A stretch of 64,000 nt of DNA from Macrococcoides equi (GCF_047425865.1 NZ_CP179735.1), one strand, 5' to 3'. Positions 37,586 through 50,259 are shown, numbered from the stretch's first letter. Program-made: numbers and translations. Notes: generated by a model not told the origin, from the sequence alone.

Positions 37586-39073
37586 ATGACAGAAGAATTA
37601 AACGACCAAATGTTGGTGCGTCGCCAAAAAATGCAAGATTTATTAGACCAGGGGATAGATCCATTCGGTCAAAAATTTGAAAGAACAGCAACTTCAGCAT
37701 CATTAAAAACTGAATGGGATGGTTTTTCTAAAGAAGAGTTGCATGATAAAGAGGACGAATCACAAGTATCTTTTGCGGGACGTATTATGACGAAACGCGG
37801 AAAAGGTAAAGCTGGATTTGCGCATGTTAAAGATTTAGACGGACAAATTCAAATTTATGTACGTAAAGATGCAGTTGGTAACGAACAATTTGAATTATGG
37901 AATAATGCAGATTTAGGCGATATCGTAGGTATTGAAGGTGTAATGTTTAAAACGAATACAGGAGAACTATCTGTTAAGGCTAAGTCGTTTACACTGTTAT
38001 CAAAAGCGCTTCGCCCTTTACCGGATAAATTCCATGGTTTACAAGATGTCGAGCAACGTTACCGCCAACGTTACTTAGATTTAATTACGAGCGAGGAATC
38101 TACGCAAGTATTCATCACACGTAGTAAGATTATCCAGGAAATGCGTAGCTATTTAAATGAAAAAGGTTTCTTAGAAGTAGAAACACCAATGATGCATACA
38201 ATTGCAGGTGGTGCGGCTGCACGTCCATTCGTAACACATCACAACGCGTTAGATATGGAGTTATACATGCGTATCGCGATTGAATTACACTTAAAACGTT
38301 TAATTGTTGGTGGATTAGAGAAAGTGTATGAAATCGGTCGCGTATTCCGTAATGAAGGTATTTCAACGAGACATAATCCTGAGTTTACGATGATTGAATT
38401 ATACGAGGCATACGCGGACTATAGAGACATCATGGATTTAACCGAAGAAATGGTAGCGCATATCGCAGAGAAAGTTACAGGTTCTACAACTGTAGAGTAT
38501 GCTGGAGAAGCAATTGAACTTGCACCAAAGTGGAGAAGATGGCATATGGTAGATGCGGTTAAAGAATTCACAGGTGTTGATTTCTATGAAGTAAAATCTG
38601 ATGAAGAAGCACACGCGCTTGCAAAAGAGCATGGTGTAGAAGTAAAACCAAACATGAAGTATGGACATGTATTAAATGAATTCTTTGAACAAAAAGTAGA
38701 AGAACATTTAGTACAACCGACATTTATTTACGGACATCCGGTTGAAGTTTCACCATTAGCGAAACAAAATCCGGAAGATCCACGTTTCACAGATCGTTTT
38801 GAGCTATTTATTGTACGCCGTGAACATGCTAATGCATTCACTGAGTTAAATGACCCAATCGATCAAAAACAACGTTTCTTAGCTCAAATGGAAGAAAAAG
38901 CAGCTGGAAATGATGAAGCACATGAAATGGATGAAGATTATATTGAAGCATTAGAATATGGTATGCCGCCAACAGGTGGATTAGGTATCGGTATCGATCG
39001 TTTAGTAATGCTATTAACAAATAGTGCGTCTATTCGCGATGTATTATTATTCCCATATATGAGACATAAATAA
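37586..39073 (+). CDS. lysS: Lysyl-tRNA synthetase, class II
   Basis: Charges tRNA-Lys. An N-terminal OB-fold anticodon-binding domain (SFAGRIMTKRGKGKAGFAHVKD) is followed by the class II catalytic core with motif 2 (FRNEGISTRHNPEFTMIELYEA) and motif 3 (GIGIDRLVMLLTNSASIRDVLLFP). It has 495 residues. It closes the fol-dus operon; a strong terminator follows and then the rrn operon, which includes a tRNA-Lys gene. Confidence 0.98.
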   Translation: MTEELNDQMLVRRQKMQDLLDQGIDPFGQKFERTATSASLKTEWDGFSKEELHDKEDESQVSFAGRIMTKRGKGKAGFAHVKDLDGQIQIYVRKDAVGNEQFELWNNADLGDIVGIEGVMFKTNTGELSVKAKSFTLLSKALRPLPDKFHGLQDVEQRYRQRYLDLITSEESTQVFITRSKIIQEMRSYLNEKGFLEVETPMMHTIAGGAAARPFVTHHNALDMELYMRIAIELHLKRLIVGGLEKVYEIGRVFRNEGISTRHNPEFTMIELYEAYADYRDIMDLTEEMVAHIAEKVTGSTTVEYAGEAIELAPKWRRWHMVDAVKEFTGVDFYEVKSDEEAHALAKEHGVEVKPNMKYGHVLNEFFEQKVEEHLVQPTFIYGHPVEVSPLAKQNPEDPRFTDRFELFIVRREHANAFTELNDPIDQKQRFLAQMEEKAAGNDEAHEMDEDYIEALEYGMPPTGGLGIGIDRLVMLLTNSASIRDVLLFPYMRHK

Positions 39074-39085
39074 GTCGAGATGTTC

Positions 39086-39130
39086 AACACGTTAAACCCT
39101 TGATATAACAGGGTTTTAACGTGTTTTTTT
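39086..39130 (+). terminator. Terminator after lysS
   Basis: AACACGTTAAACCCT and AGGGTTTTAACGTGTT form a long stem with few mismatches, followed by TTTTTTT. Confidence 0.93.
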
Positions 39131-39192
39131 AATGCGGATAATTATCAGAATATACTTACTTCAAAAAAATCAAAAAAAGTTATAAAAAAGCG

Positions 39193-39221
39193 TTGACTTT
39201 AATCATTGAATTGCGTATTAT
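39193..39221 (+). promoter_or_regulatory. rrn operon promoter P1
   Basis: TTGACT (39193-39198), 17-bp spacer, TATTAT (39216-39221). AT-rich sequence with A tracts lies just upstream and could serve as an UP element. Confidence 0.78.
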
Positions 39222-39301
39222 TAAAAAGTCGCTTGTGACGAGTGGCATATTAAGAAAGTTAATCAATTGTAAAGTTCATGAACACAGTGTAAAATTTACT
39301 A

Positions 39302-39329
39302 TTGAAAAAATCTTCGAAGCTGTTATACT
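39302..39329 (+). promoter_or_regulatory. rrn operon promoter P2
   Basis: TTGAAA (39302-39307), 16-bp spacer, TATACT (39324-39329) preceded by a TG extension. It ends about 20 nt before the leading 5S gene. Confidence 0.7.
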
Positions 39330-39350
39330 TATATAAGTATTGAAAATTTG

Positions 39351-39466
39351 TCTGGTGACGATGGCAGAGAGGTCACACCTGTTCCCATACCGAACACAGA
39401 AGTTAAGCTCTCTAGCGCCGATGGTAGTTGGTCTTACGATCCGCGAGAGTAGGACGTTGCCGGGCA
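39351..39466 (+). rRNA. 5S ribosomal RNA leading the second rrn operon (copy 2)
   Basis: Identical to the other two 5S genes. It precedes the tRNA cluster and the 16S gene, so this operon contains two 5S genes. I recall the same 5S-tRNA-16S order behind lysS in S. aureus. Confidence 0.97.
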
Positions 39467-39477
39467 ATATATACCCA

Positions 39478-39553
39478 GGAGGATTAGCTCAGCTGGGAGA
39501 GCATCTGCCTTACAAGCAGAGGGTCGGCGGTTCGAGCCCGTCATCCTCCACCA
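39478..39553 (+). tRNA. tRNA-Val (anticodon TAC)
   Basis: A 76-nt cloverleaf with anticodon TAC at 39511-39513. The 3' CCA is encoded. Confidence 0.97.
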
Positions 39554-39568
39554 TTTAATTATTATTAT

Positions 39569-39644
<76 letters not shown>

Positions 39645-39650
39645 TTTCCA

Positions 39651-39726
39651 GAGCCATTAGCTCAGTTGGTAGAGCATTTGACTTTTAATCAAAGGGTCAG
39701 AGGTTCGAATCCTCTATGGCTCACCA
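39651..39726 (+). tRNA. tRNA-Lys (anticodon TTT)
   Basis: A 76-nt cloverleaf with anticodon TTT at 39684-39686. The 3' CCA is encoded. Confidence 0.97.
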
Positions 39727-39751
39727 TTATTTGAAGATAAAACTTAATAAT

Positions 39752-39826
39752 GCGAAAGTAGTTCAGTGGTAGAATACAACCTTGCCAAGGTTGGGGTCGC
39801 GGGTTCGAATCCCGTCTTTCGCTCCA
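39752..39826 (+). tRNA. tRNA-Gly (anticodon GCC)
   Basis: A 75-nt cloverleaf with anticodon GCC at 39784-39786. The 3' CCA is encoded. It has the normal GTTCGAATC T-arm, unlike the wall-dedicated tRNA-Gly of staphylococci. Confidence 0.96.
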
Positions 39827-39841
39827 TTAAGAAAATTAAAT

Positions 39842-39930
39842 GCCGGGGTGGCGGAACTGGCAGACGCACAGGACTTAAAATCCTGCGGTAAGTGATTACC
39901 GTACCGGTTCGATTCCGGTCCTCGGCACCA
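39842..39930 (+). tRNA. tRNA-Leu (anticodon TAA)
   Basis: An 89-nt class II tRNA with a long variable arm and anticodon TAA at 39876-39878. The 3' CCA is encoded. Confidence 0.97.
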
Positions 39931-39947
39931 TTTAATTTTTATTTTTT

Positions 39948-40021
39948 GCGCCCGTAGCTCAATTGGATAGAGCGTTTGACTACGGATCAAAAGGTTAGGG
40001 GTTCGACTCCTCTCGGGCGCG
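39948..40021 (+). tRNA. tRNA-Arg (anticodon ACG), no encoded CCA
   Basis: A 74-nt cloverleaf with anticodon ACG at 39982-39984. The wobble A would need TadA deamination to inosine. The acceptor GCGCCCG/CGGGCGC is followed by discriminator G and then TTTA, so CCA must be added by nucleotidyltransferase. Confidence 0.96.
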
Positions 40022-40030
40022 TTTAATAAA

Positions 40031-40104
40031 CGGGAAGTAGCTCAGCTTGGTAGAGCACTTGGTTTGGGACCAAGGGGTCGCAGGTTCGAATCCTGTCTTC
40101 CCGA
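40031..40104 (+). tRNA. tRNA-Pro (anticodon TGG), no encoded CCA
   Basis: A 74-nt cloverleaf with anticodon TGG at 40065-40067. The acceptor CGGGAAG/CTTCCCG ends in discriminator A followed by CTTA, not CCA. Confidence 0.96.
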
Positions 40105-40118
40105 CTTACTAAAATTTT

Positions 40119-40194
40119 GGGGGCTTAGCTCAGCTGGGAGAGCGCCTGCTTTGCACGCAGGAGGTCAGCGGTTCGATCCCGCTAGTCTCCACCA
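40119..40194 (+). tRNA. tRNA-Ala (anticodon TGC)
   Basis: A 76-nt cloverleaf with anticodon TGC at 40152-40154. The 3' CCA is encoded. The acceptor stem has G-T pairs. Confidence 0.96.
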
Positions 40195-40210
40195 TAAATT
40201 TATTAAAATG

Positions 40211-40241
40211 AACATTGAAAACTGAATGACAATATGTCAAC
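40211..40241 (+). other. 5' arm of the 16S precursor processing stem
   Basis: This segment is nearly complementary to 41921-41952 behind 16S (CATTGAAAACTGAAT against ATTCAGTTTTGAATG, and ATATGTCAA against TTGACATAT). The two would form the long-range RNase III stem. Confidence 0.8.
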
Positions 40242-40324
40242 GTTAATTCCAATAATTTGAGTGAACTTAGTTCACTCCCAAGAGTGATTGCCATAAGCAA
40301 TCAAAGAGCATTATCAGACAAACT

Positions 40325-41884
<1,560 letters not shown>

Positions 41885-41920
41885 TACGGAAAAGGAATTC
41901 TTGAAATTCCTTCGGAATAG

Positions 41921-41952
41921 CGTTTGACATATTGTATTCAGTTTTGAATGTT
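41921..41952 (+). other. 3' arm of the 16S precursor processing stem
   Basis: Complementary to 40211-40241; it lies between 16S and tRNA-Ile. Confidence 0.78.
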
Positions 41953-41979
41953 TATCTATTAAATATTCAAAATTAAAAT

Positions 41980-42056
<77 letters not shown>

Positions 42057-42069
42057 TTTTAATTATTGT

Positions 42070-42096
42070 ACTTTGAAAACTAGATAAAGTAAGAAG
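42070..42096 (+). other. 5' arm of the 23S precursor processing stem
   Basis: CTTTGAAAACTAGATAAA pairs with TTTATCTAGTTTTGAAAG at 45170-45187 behind 23S (apart from one G-G position); the flanking AAGAAG pairs with CTTCTT. Confidence 0.8.
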
Positions 42097-42196
42097 AAAT
42101 AAAAGATTTTACCAAGCAAAACCGAGTGAGTTCATTTTTGAATTCTTAAAAAAATCGCGCGTCTACATTTATGTAGACATCACAATATTAATAACA

Positions 42197-45116
<2,920 letters not shown>

Positions 45117-45326
45117 TTTTATAAGATTTTTTGCACGGTGATGTTTGGTACATCATATTTCTTCTTAAGTTTATCTAGTTTTGAAAGTATAATGTTAAAA
45201 GTGGAAACAAGCGTTATGGCTTGAGTCATTTTTGATAAGGCGATAGAAAATCCGTCAGGATTTTATAGAGGCTTAGAAAATGATGAAAGACAGCGAGTTG
45301 AAACTGGATATCATATCTTTCATTTG
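45117..45326 (+). other. Long 23S-5S spacer (copy 2)
   Basis: About 210 nt against 94 nt in copy 1. It has the shared processing-stem arm (45161-45188), then unique sequence with two small hairpins: CAAGC/GCTTG (45208-45223) and AAAATCC/GGATTTT (45247-45264). It has no long T run and no reading frame of note. Confidence 0.7.
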
Positions 45327-45442
45327 TCTGGTGACGATGGCAGAGAGGTCACACCTGTTCCCATACCGAACACAGAAGTTAAGCTCTCTAGCGCCGATGG
45401 TAGTTGGTCTTACGATCCGCGAGAGTAGGACGTTGCCGGGCA
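45327..45442 (+). rRNA. 5S ribosomal RNA (copy 3)
   Basis: A 116-nt gene identical by eye to copies 1 and 2. It is the final gene of the second rrn operon. Confidence 0.97.
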
Positions 45443-45446
45443 ATTC

Positions 45447-45478
45447 ATAAGAGATCCTTCGGGGTCTCTTTTTTTTAT
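45447..45478 (+). terminator. Terminator of the second rrn operon
   Basis: AAGAGATCC and GGGTCTCTT pair around a short TTCG-type loop and are followed by eight T residues. Confidence 0.92.
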
Positions 45479-45509
45479 ATAAATGTTAGATTATCTTAGT
45501 TACTGGACT

Positions 45510-45604
45510 GAGTGGTCGGAAAATACAATAATTCGACCACTCGCACATAAAAAAACACCAAAAATAAAACTGAGCGGTCGAAATTTAATATAATTCGACC
45601 ACTC
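45510..45604. repeat. Two similar inverted repeats between the 5S gene and the NERD gene
   Basis: Unit 1: GAGTGGTCG (45510-45518) and CGACCACTC (45534-45542), 9-bp perfect arms. Unit 2: GAGCGGTCGAA (45572-45582) and TTCGACCACTC (45594-45604), 11-bp arms with one mismatch. The centres are 62 bp apart. Neither has a T run after it. They lie between convergent transcripts, so a bidirectional end-of-transcript or protein-binding role is possible. Confidence 0.7.
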
Positions 45605-45609
45605 AAAAT

Positions 45610-46503
45610 TTATCTATTTATTTTATACATTGCTGATTTGGTATGCCTTAATTTTTCACAATACTTTCTCAAGTACCATTTCAAGGTAGTCGCATTTACA
45701 CCTGTATAATCTTCTAATTCTTTTTTCGTAAAGCTTCCATTCTTAAATAAACTTACATCTTCAATTGCCTCGATAACATCATCTTTCTTTCCTACCATAT
45801 GACCGCAAATACATTGCATCATACGTTGAGATTTTTCCTGGAACATCCCAAATAATCCACATTTTATGCATTTTACACCTTTTTCAATACGTTCATAATT
45901 ATAATAATGTACTCGATTATATTCCTTTTCCACATGATTATCTACTAATAATAAACCTAACCTCAAATCATCATCATTAGATACCAAACTCTTTAAATAT
46001 GTAACGACTTCTGGTATTTGATTAAAAAATACAATTTGTTCATGGCCATTATATCCTTTTAACTTAAACTCAGAATTAATAAAAAGAATTCTGCTACTTA
46101 TTTTATAATCATATGCGTGTATATGGATAAACTGCTCTAATTTTCGATGTGCTCTATCCAGTTGGGTGATCAATCCTTGATGTACATACCCTTTATCACT
46201 AATAAAGTTACTATTATCAAATCGATAAAGTCCTGAATAATTTTTTATATCAATATGTATAACGGTATTATTAGCGATAAATAAAAAATCATATTGAGCT
46301 GTTCCAAATACGTCTAAAGTGATATCCCAAATGCGTACTAAATCATCAAAATCTTTGATGCTCTCGAAAAATGCATATTCACCGTCAAATCCAAGTAAAT
46401 AATGTTTAAGATTTTGATAGTCTATATCCTCTAATACGGTCCGACCATTTATCTTGCATAGATAATGATAATAGAATGTTCTTTGGTGTCGTTTGAGTAG
46501 CAT
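45610..46503 (-). CDS. NERD-domain protein with zinc ribbon and C-terminal HTH
   Basis: Not a housekeeping gene I recognise by name. The N-terminal half resembles the nuclease-related (NERD) domain: GFDGEYAFF (Gly-Glu at 41-42), QYDFLFIANN (Asp72) and HIDIKNYSG (Asp85, Lys87), which matches the D...(D/E)xK pattern of restriction-like nucleases. Then come C212-xx-C215 and C231-x-C233, a likely zinc ribbon, and a predicted helix-turn-helix region (258-286). It has 297 residues. I chose the ATG at 46503 because GGAG lies 6 nt before it; a GTG at 46515 overlaps that site. It follows pdxR by 15 nt on the same strand, so the two are probably co-transcribed. Substrate and role are unknown. Confidence 0.75.
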   Translation of the reverse strand: MLLKRHQRTFYYHYLCKINGRTVLEDIDYQNLKHYLLGFDGEYAFFESIKDFDDLVRIWDITLDVFGTAQYDFLFIANNTVIHIDIKNYSGLYRFDNSNFISDKGYVHQGLITQLDRAHRKLEQFIHIHAYDYKISSRILFINSEFKLKGYNGHEQIVFFNQIPEVVTYLKSLVSNDDDLRLGLLLVDNHVEKEYNRVHYYNYERIEKGVKCIKCGLFGMFQEKSQRMMQCICGHMVGKKDDVIEAIEDVSLFKNGSFTKKELEDYTGVNATTLKWYLRKYCEKLRHTKSAMYKINR

Positions 46504-46518
46504 ATATGTCTCCACTAT

Positions 46519-47856
46519 TTAATTTAATAAGGCCTTAATTATCATTTCTATTTTATCATCTTCAAAACTACCGAAGCCAATAATGTATTGATTACTATAT
46601 TCGGTGTGAGATCCTTCATAATAATCAAGCAATGTATTAATATGATAGTCTTTTGTATTTAATCTTTCAGTGGTTTCCAGTACAAAGTGCATACCAGCCT
46701 CTGTCCCATGGATTTTACAGTGGGGAAAATGTTTAGCAAATGCCTCTAAAGTGAGGTCTAACTTTTTCTTATATATCTTACGCATACGGTTAATATTTCT
46801 TTCGAATTCACCGTCTTTCAAAAACTCAGTAATCATAAATTGCATATGTCTAGGAACTGTATTGTTAGGTTTATTTTCTAACGTAAAATATCTTTCTAAT
46901 AATAGTTTAGGTAATACCATGTATGCAACGCGTATACCTGGAAATATTGATTTTGAAAATGTACTCATATATATCACTTTGTCACCCGTACTCATACCTT
47001 GTAATGCTTTCAGTGGTCGTCCTTTGTAACGAAACTCACTGTCGTAATCATCTTCAATAATATATCGGTTGCCGGCCTCTGCCCATTTAAGCAGTTCAAT
47101 TCTTCTTTTAGACTTAAGTACAACGCCTGTTGGGAACTGATGACTAGGAGTGACATGTACTACACTTGCTGCATCTAATAATTCATTTGCTATGATACCA
47201 TCCTCATCAACGTTCACATTTATGTAATCTCTACCTTCATATTTGAGGACTTTCTTAATTAGCGGATAGCCTGGATTCTCAATATAGTATTTACGATTGC
47301 CGAGTATACGTGTAAGCAATGTAAACAGTTGTTCTGTAGAGCTACCTACAATAATTTGTTCATTACTACAGTTCACACCACGTGAATGATATAAATATCT
47401 TCTGATTTCGTTGCGTAAGCTTTCTTCACCCTGAATATCTCCACGTTCAAGTAAACCAATCTGTTCTACTTCAAATGCATCACGTGTATACTTTCTGAAT
47501 TTCTGAAAGGGAAAAGATTTTAAATGACTGTCTTCAATTTTAAAAGAAATTTTCTCACGATGTTCTTGCTGTTCAAATGTTTCTTGCGTTGTAGCAGGTA
47601 TCATATTGATGGATTGAATATCTTCTACAAAAAAACCTACCTTTGGTTTTGAATAGATATATCCTTCATCAAGTAGTTGCTGATAGGCGATTTCAATGGT
47701 TGTTATACTTAAGTTTAAATGGCTACTTAATTTACGTTTAGAAGGAAGTTTTTCGTTAAATAATAACTTTCCATTCAAAATATCTTCCTTTATCAATTGA
47801 TAGAGTTGTGTATATAAAAATTTATCTTCCGAAAAGCGATAAGTAAGCATCTCCAT
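46519..47856 (-). CDS. pdxR: PdxR, MocR/GntR-type regulator of pyridoxal phosphate synthesis
   Basis: Controls pdxST in response to PLP. Residues 1-~75 are a GntR winged helix (LYQLIKEDILNGKLLFNEKLPSKRKLSSHLNLSITTIEIAY). The rest is an aminotransferase-like domain with VGSSTEQLF, EDDYDSEFRY and the PLP lysine in MSTFSKSIFPGIR. It has 445 residues. It is transcribed divergently from pdxS with a 108-bp gap, the usual arrangement for this regulator and its target. Confidence 0.9.
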   Translation of the reverse strand: MEMLTYRFSEDKFLYTQLYQLIKEDILNGKLLFNEKLPSKRKLSSHLNLSITTIEIAYQQLLDEGYIYSKPKVGFFVEDIQSINMIPATTQETFEQQEHREKISFKIEDSHLKSFPFQKFRKYTRDAFEVEQIGLLERGDIQGEESLRNEIRRYLYHSRGVNCSNEQIIVGSSTEQLFTLLTRILGNRKYYIENPGYPLIKKVLKYEGRDYINVNVDEDGIIANELLDAASVVHVTPSHQFPTGVVLKSKRRIELLKWAEAGNRYIIEDDYDSEFRYKGRPLKALQGMSTGDKVIYMSTFSKSIFPGIRVAYMVLPKLLLERYFTLENKPNNTVPRHMQFMITEFLKDGEFERNINRMRKIYKKKLDLTLEAFAKHFPHCKIHGTEAGMHFVLETTERLNTKDYHINTLLDYYEGSHTEYSNQYIIGFGSFEDDKIEMIIKALLN

Positions 47857-47964
47857 AGTTATCTGACCCCTTAAATTAATTAAAAACTGGCACTTTTATA
47901 ATACCAAAAACTACGATAAATTAGTTCATGTAATCAAAAATTCAGACTATTCAGGGGTGTAATC
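47857..47964. promoter_or_regulatory. pdxR-pdxS divergent control region
   Basis: AT-rich intergenic DNA that must hold both promoters and the PdxR sites. I see a direct repeat AAAAACT (47882-47888 and 47906-47912, 24 bp apart) around TTTTATAAT. PdxR operators in other species are direct repeats, but this match is weak. Confidence 0.4.
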
Positions 47965-48852
47965 ATGAGTAAAATTTTAGGGTCAGATAAAGTAAAACGT
48001 GGTATGGCAGAAATGCAAAAAGGTGGCGTTATCATGGACGTTGTTAACGCTGAACAAGCAAAAATCGCTGAGGCTGCAGGGGCTGTTGCAGTAATGGCTT
48101 TAGAGCGTGTACCAAGTGATATTCGTGCAGCAGGTGGAGTAGCACGTATGGCTGATCCACGTATTGTTGAAGAAGTGATGAACGCAGTTTCAATTCCGGT
48201 TATGGCAAAAGGTCGTATCGGTCACATTACTGAAGCACGTGTCTTAGAAGCGATGGGTGTTGACTATATTGATGAGTCAGAAGTATTAACACCAGCAGAC
48301 GAAGAATTCCACTTAAAGAAAGATGAGTTTACAGTACCATTCGTATGTGGTTGCCGTGATCTAGGTGAAGCAGCGCGTCGTATCGGTGAAGGTGCGGCGA
48401 TGTTACGTACGAAAGGTGAGCCTGGGACAGGAAACATCGTTGAAGCAGTACGTCACTTACGTAAAGTGAATGCGCAAGTACGCAAATTATCTGTTATGAG
48501 TGATGATGAAATCATGACTGAAGCGAAACTTTTAGGTGCACCATATGAAGTGTTAAAAGAAATTAAAACATTAGGTAAATTACCTGTTGTAAACTTTGCT
48601 GCAGGTGGTGTTGCAACACCAGCAGATGCTGCTTTAATGATGGAATTAGGAGCAGACGGTGTATTCGTAGGATCAGGAATCTTCAAATCTGAAAGTCCTG
48701 AAAAATTTGCAAAAGCTATCGTTCAAGCAACAACACATTATCAAGACTATAAATTAATCGGTGAGCTATCTAAAGAGTTAGGTGCAGCGATGAAAGGTTT
48801 AGATATCAATAAACTTTCTTTAGAAGAAAGAATGCAAGAGCGTGGCTGGTAA
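47965..48852 (+). CDS. pdxS: Pyridoxal 5'-phosphate synthase, PdxS subunit
   Basis: Makes PLP from ribose-5-phosphate, glyceraldehyde-3-phosphate and ammonia. TIM barrel with GGVIMDVVNAEQAKIAE, VMAKGRIGH (catalytic Lys), CGCRDLGEAARRI and VVNFAAGGVATPADA. It has 295 residues and forms a 12-mer decorated by PdxT. PdxT starts 1 nt after its stop. Confidence 0.97.
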   Translation: MSKILGSDKVKRGMAEMQKGGVIMDVVNAEQAKIAEAAGAVAVMALERVPSDIRAAGGVARMADPRIVEEVMNAVSIPVMAKGRIGHITEARVLEAMGVDYIDESEVLTPADEEFHLKKDEFTVPFVCGCRDLGEAARRIGEGAAMLRTKGEPGTGNIVEAVRHLRKVNAQVRKLSVMSDDEIMTEAKLLGAPYEVLKEIKTLGKLPVVNFAAGGVATPADAALMMELGADGVFVGSGIFKSESPEKFAKAIVQATTHYQDYKLIGELSKELGAAMKGLDINKLSLEERMQERGW

Positions 48853-48853
48853 G

Positions 48854-49417
48854 ATGCAAATAGGTATTCTAGCATTACAAGGGGCCGTAAGAGAGCATGC
48901 AAGACATATTGAGCTATGTGGCCATACATCTAAACTGATTAAACGTGTAGAAGACCTTGAAGGTATAGAAGGTTTAGTATTACCTGGTGGCGAGTCGACT
49001 ACGATGCGTAGACTGATGGATCTGTATGGTTTTACTGAAGTGTTACGTAAAAGTGATTTACCGATGTACGGTACATGTGCAGGTCTTATCTTACTTGCTG
49101 AAAATATCGTAGGTTATGAAGAAGGTCATCTGAAGAAGATGAACATTACGGTAGAAAGAAATTCTTTTGGTCGTCAGGTTGATAGTTTTGAAGCTGATCT
49201 TGAAGTTACAGGTATTGAGGAACACGTGAATGCGGTATTTATTCGTGCACCTCACATTGTTTCAGTTGGAGATAATGTTGAAGTGTTAAGTGAAGTGGAA
49301 GGTAAGATGGTAGCTGTACGTCAAGACAAGTACTTAGGAATCTCCTTCCATCCTGAACTGACAGATGATATCAAGATTATGAAATATTTCATAGAAGAAA
49401 TGGTAGTTCAATCATAA
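48854..49417 (+). CDS. pdxT: Pyridoxal 5'-phosphate synthase glutaminase, PdxT subunit
   Basis: Provides ammonia to PdxS by splitting glutamine. Class I amidotransferase: IGILALQGAVREH, PGGEST (44-49), nucleophile Cys75 in YGTCAGL and the catalytic His/Glu in SFHPELTDD. It has 187 residues. I chose ATG 48854; an in-frame GTG at 48842 lies inside pdxS and would add four residues. Translation is probably coupled to pdxS. Confidence 0.96.
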   Translation: MQIGILALQGAVREHARHIELCGHTSKLIKRVEDLEGIEGLVLPGGESTTMRRLMDLYGFTEVLRKSDLPMYGTCAGLILLAENIVGYEEGHLKKMNITVERNSFGRQVDSFEADLEVTGIEEHVNAVFIRAPHIVSVGDNVEVLSEVEGKMVAVRQDKYLGISFHPELTDDIKIMKYFIEEMVVQS

Positions 49418-49480
49418 GACCTTTTCTTTTTAAATTAGAAAAACATGCGTTATATTGCTCTACAAAGAGGTGTAAAACGA

Positions 49481-50134
49481 TTGAAAAATTTAAGTTTAGT
49501 AGAAGCAATTAATACAAGAAAATCAGTAAAAGGATTCGATCCTGAAGTAAAGATTCCACATGAAACAATGGAAGAAATGATAAGACTCGCAACAAAAGCG
49601 CCATCTTCAATTAATCTTCAACCTTGGAGATTTGTCATTGTTGAATCTGATGAAGCAAAAGCAGCGATTAAAGAGCTAGTCAGATTTAATACGCATCAGT
49701 TAGAAACGAGTGCGGCATTTATATTAGTTTTATCTGACAATCATCATATACATGATGTTGACAAGATAATGAAGAAAAATGTTGAACTTGGATATATGCC
49801 TGAAGAAGTTGAGGTACAAAACACACAGATTATTAAACAATTAGTTTCAAGTGCGCCACAATCTTACTTCACTCAGCAAGGTATTATGGATGCCAATCTA
49901 GCGGCAATGCAATTAATGTTAGTGGCTAAAGAATATGGTTATGATACAAATCCAATTGGTGGTTTTGAGCGAGATGAAGTGATGCAGGCATTAAATATTG
50001 ATGCAGAGCGCTATATTCCGATCATGTTCATTGCGATTGGAAAAGGTGTGAAATCACCTCATGAATCAAGTCGACATGATGTAAAAGAAATTATGAGTTA
50101 TGATATTTTAAATACAGGAACAATCGGAGAATAA
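49481..50134 (+). CDS. Nitroreductase family protein
   Basis: An FMN-dependent NAD(P)H oxidoreductase of the nitroreductase family. The FMN-contact segments INTRKSVKGFDPEV, ATKAPSSINLQPWRFVIV and GFERDEVMQALN are visible. The physiological substrate is unknown. I prefer TTG 49481 (MKNLSLVEAINTRKS, 218 residues) because AGAGGTG lies 8 nt upstream, while ATG 49445 has no ribosome site. In S. aureus a nucleoside transporter gene stands here, so this position differs. A terminator follows. Confidence 0.85.
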   Translation: MKNLSLVEAINTRKSVKGFDPEVKIPHETMEEMIRLATKAPSSINLQPWRFVIVESDEAKAAIKELVRFNTHQLETSAAFILVLSDNHHIHDVDKIMKKNVELGYMPEEVEVQNTQIIKQLVSSAPQSYFTQQGIMDANLAAMQLMLVAKEYGYDTNPIGGFERDEVMQALNIDAERYIPIMFIAIGKGVKSPHESSRHDVKEIMSYDILNTGTIGE

Positions 50135-50143
50135 CTCCGAGGA

Positions 50144-50175
50144 AACTCCAGTGCATATGCACTGGAGTTTTATTA
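50144..50175 (+). terminator. Terminator after the nitroreductase gene
   Basis: AACTCCAGTGCA and TGCACTGGAGTT form a perfect 12-bp stem around TA, followed by TTATT. Confidence 0.85.
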
Positions 50176-50230
50176 TGGACATTTTTAGTATTGTGCTTTA
50201 CTCCACGGAAAAAATATAAAAACAAATTGT

Positions 50231-50259
50231 TTGCGTAAAAAAGTATGATTAAATATAAT
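50231..50259 (+). promoter_or_regulatory. Promoter of the ctsR-mcsA-mcsB-clpC operon
   Basis: TTGCGT (50231-50236), 17-bp spacer, TATAAT (50254-50259). The CtsR box begins 2 bp after the -10. Confidence 0.82.

Noticed and set aside
39752..39826. Wall-specific (non-proteinogenic) tRNA-Gly as in staphylococci
   Set aside because: The gene has a normal GCC anticodon and canonical T arm (GGTTCGAATCC), so it is an ordinary elongator.
47857..47964. A defined PdxR operator
   Set aside because: The AAAAACT direct repeat is too AT-rich to be persuasive in this genome, so it is listed only as a weak feature.
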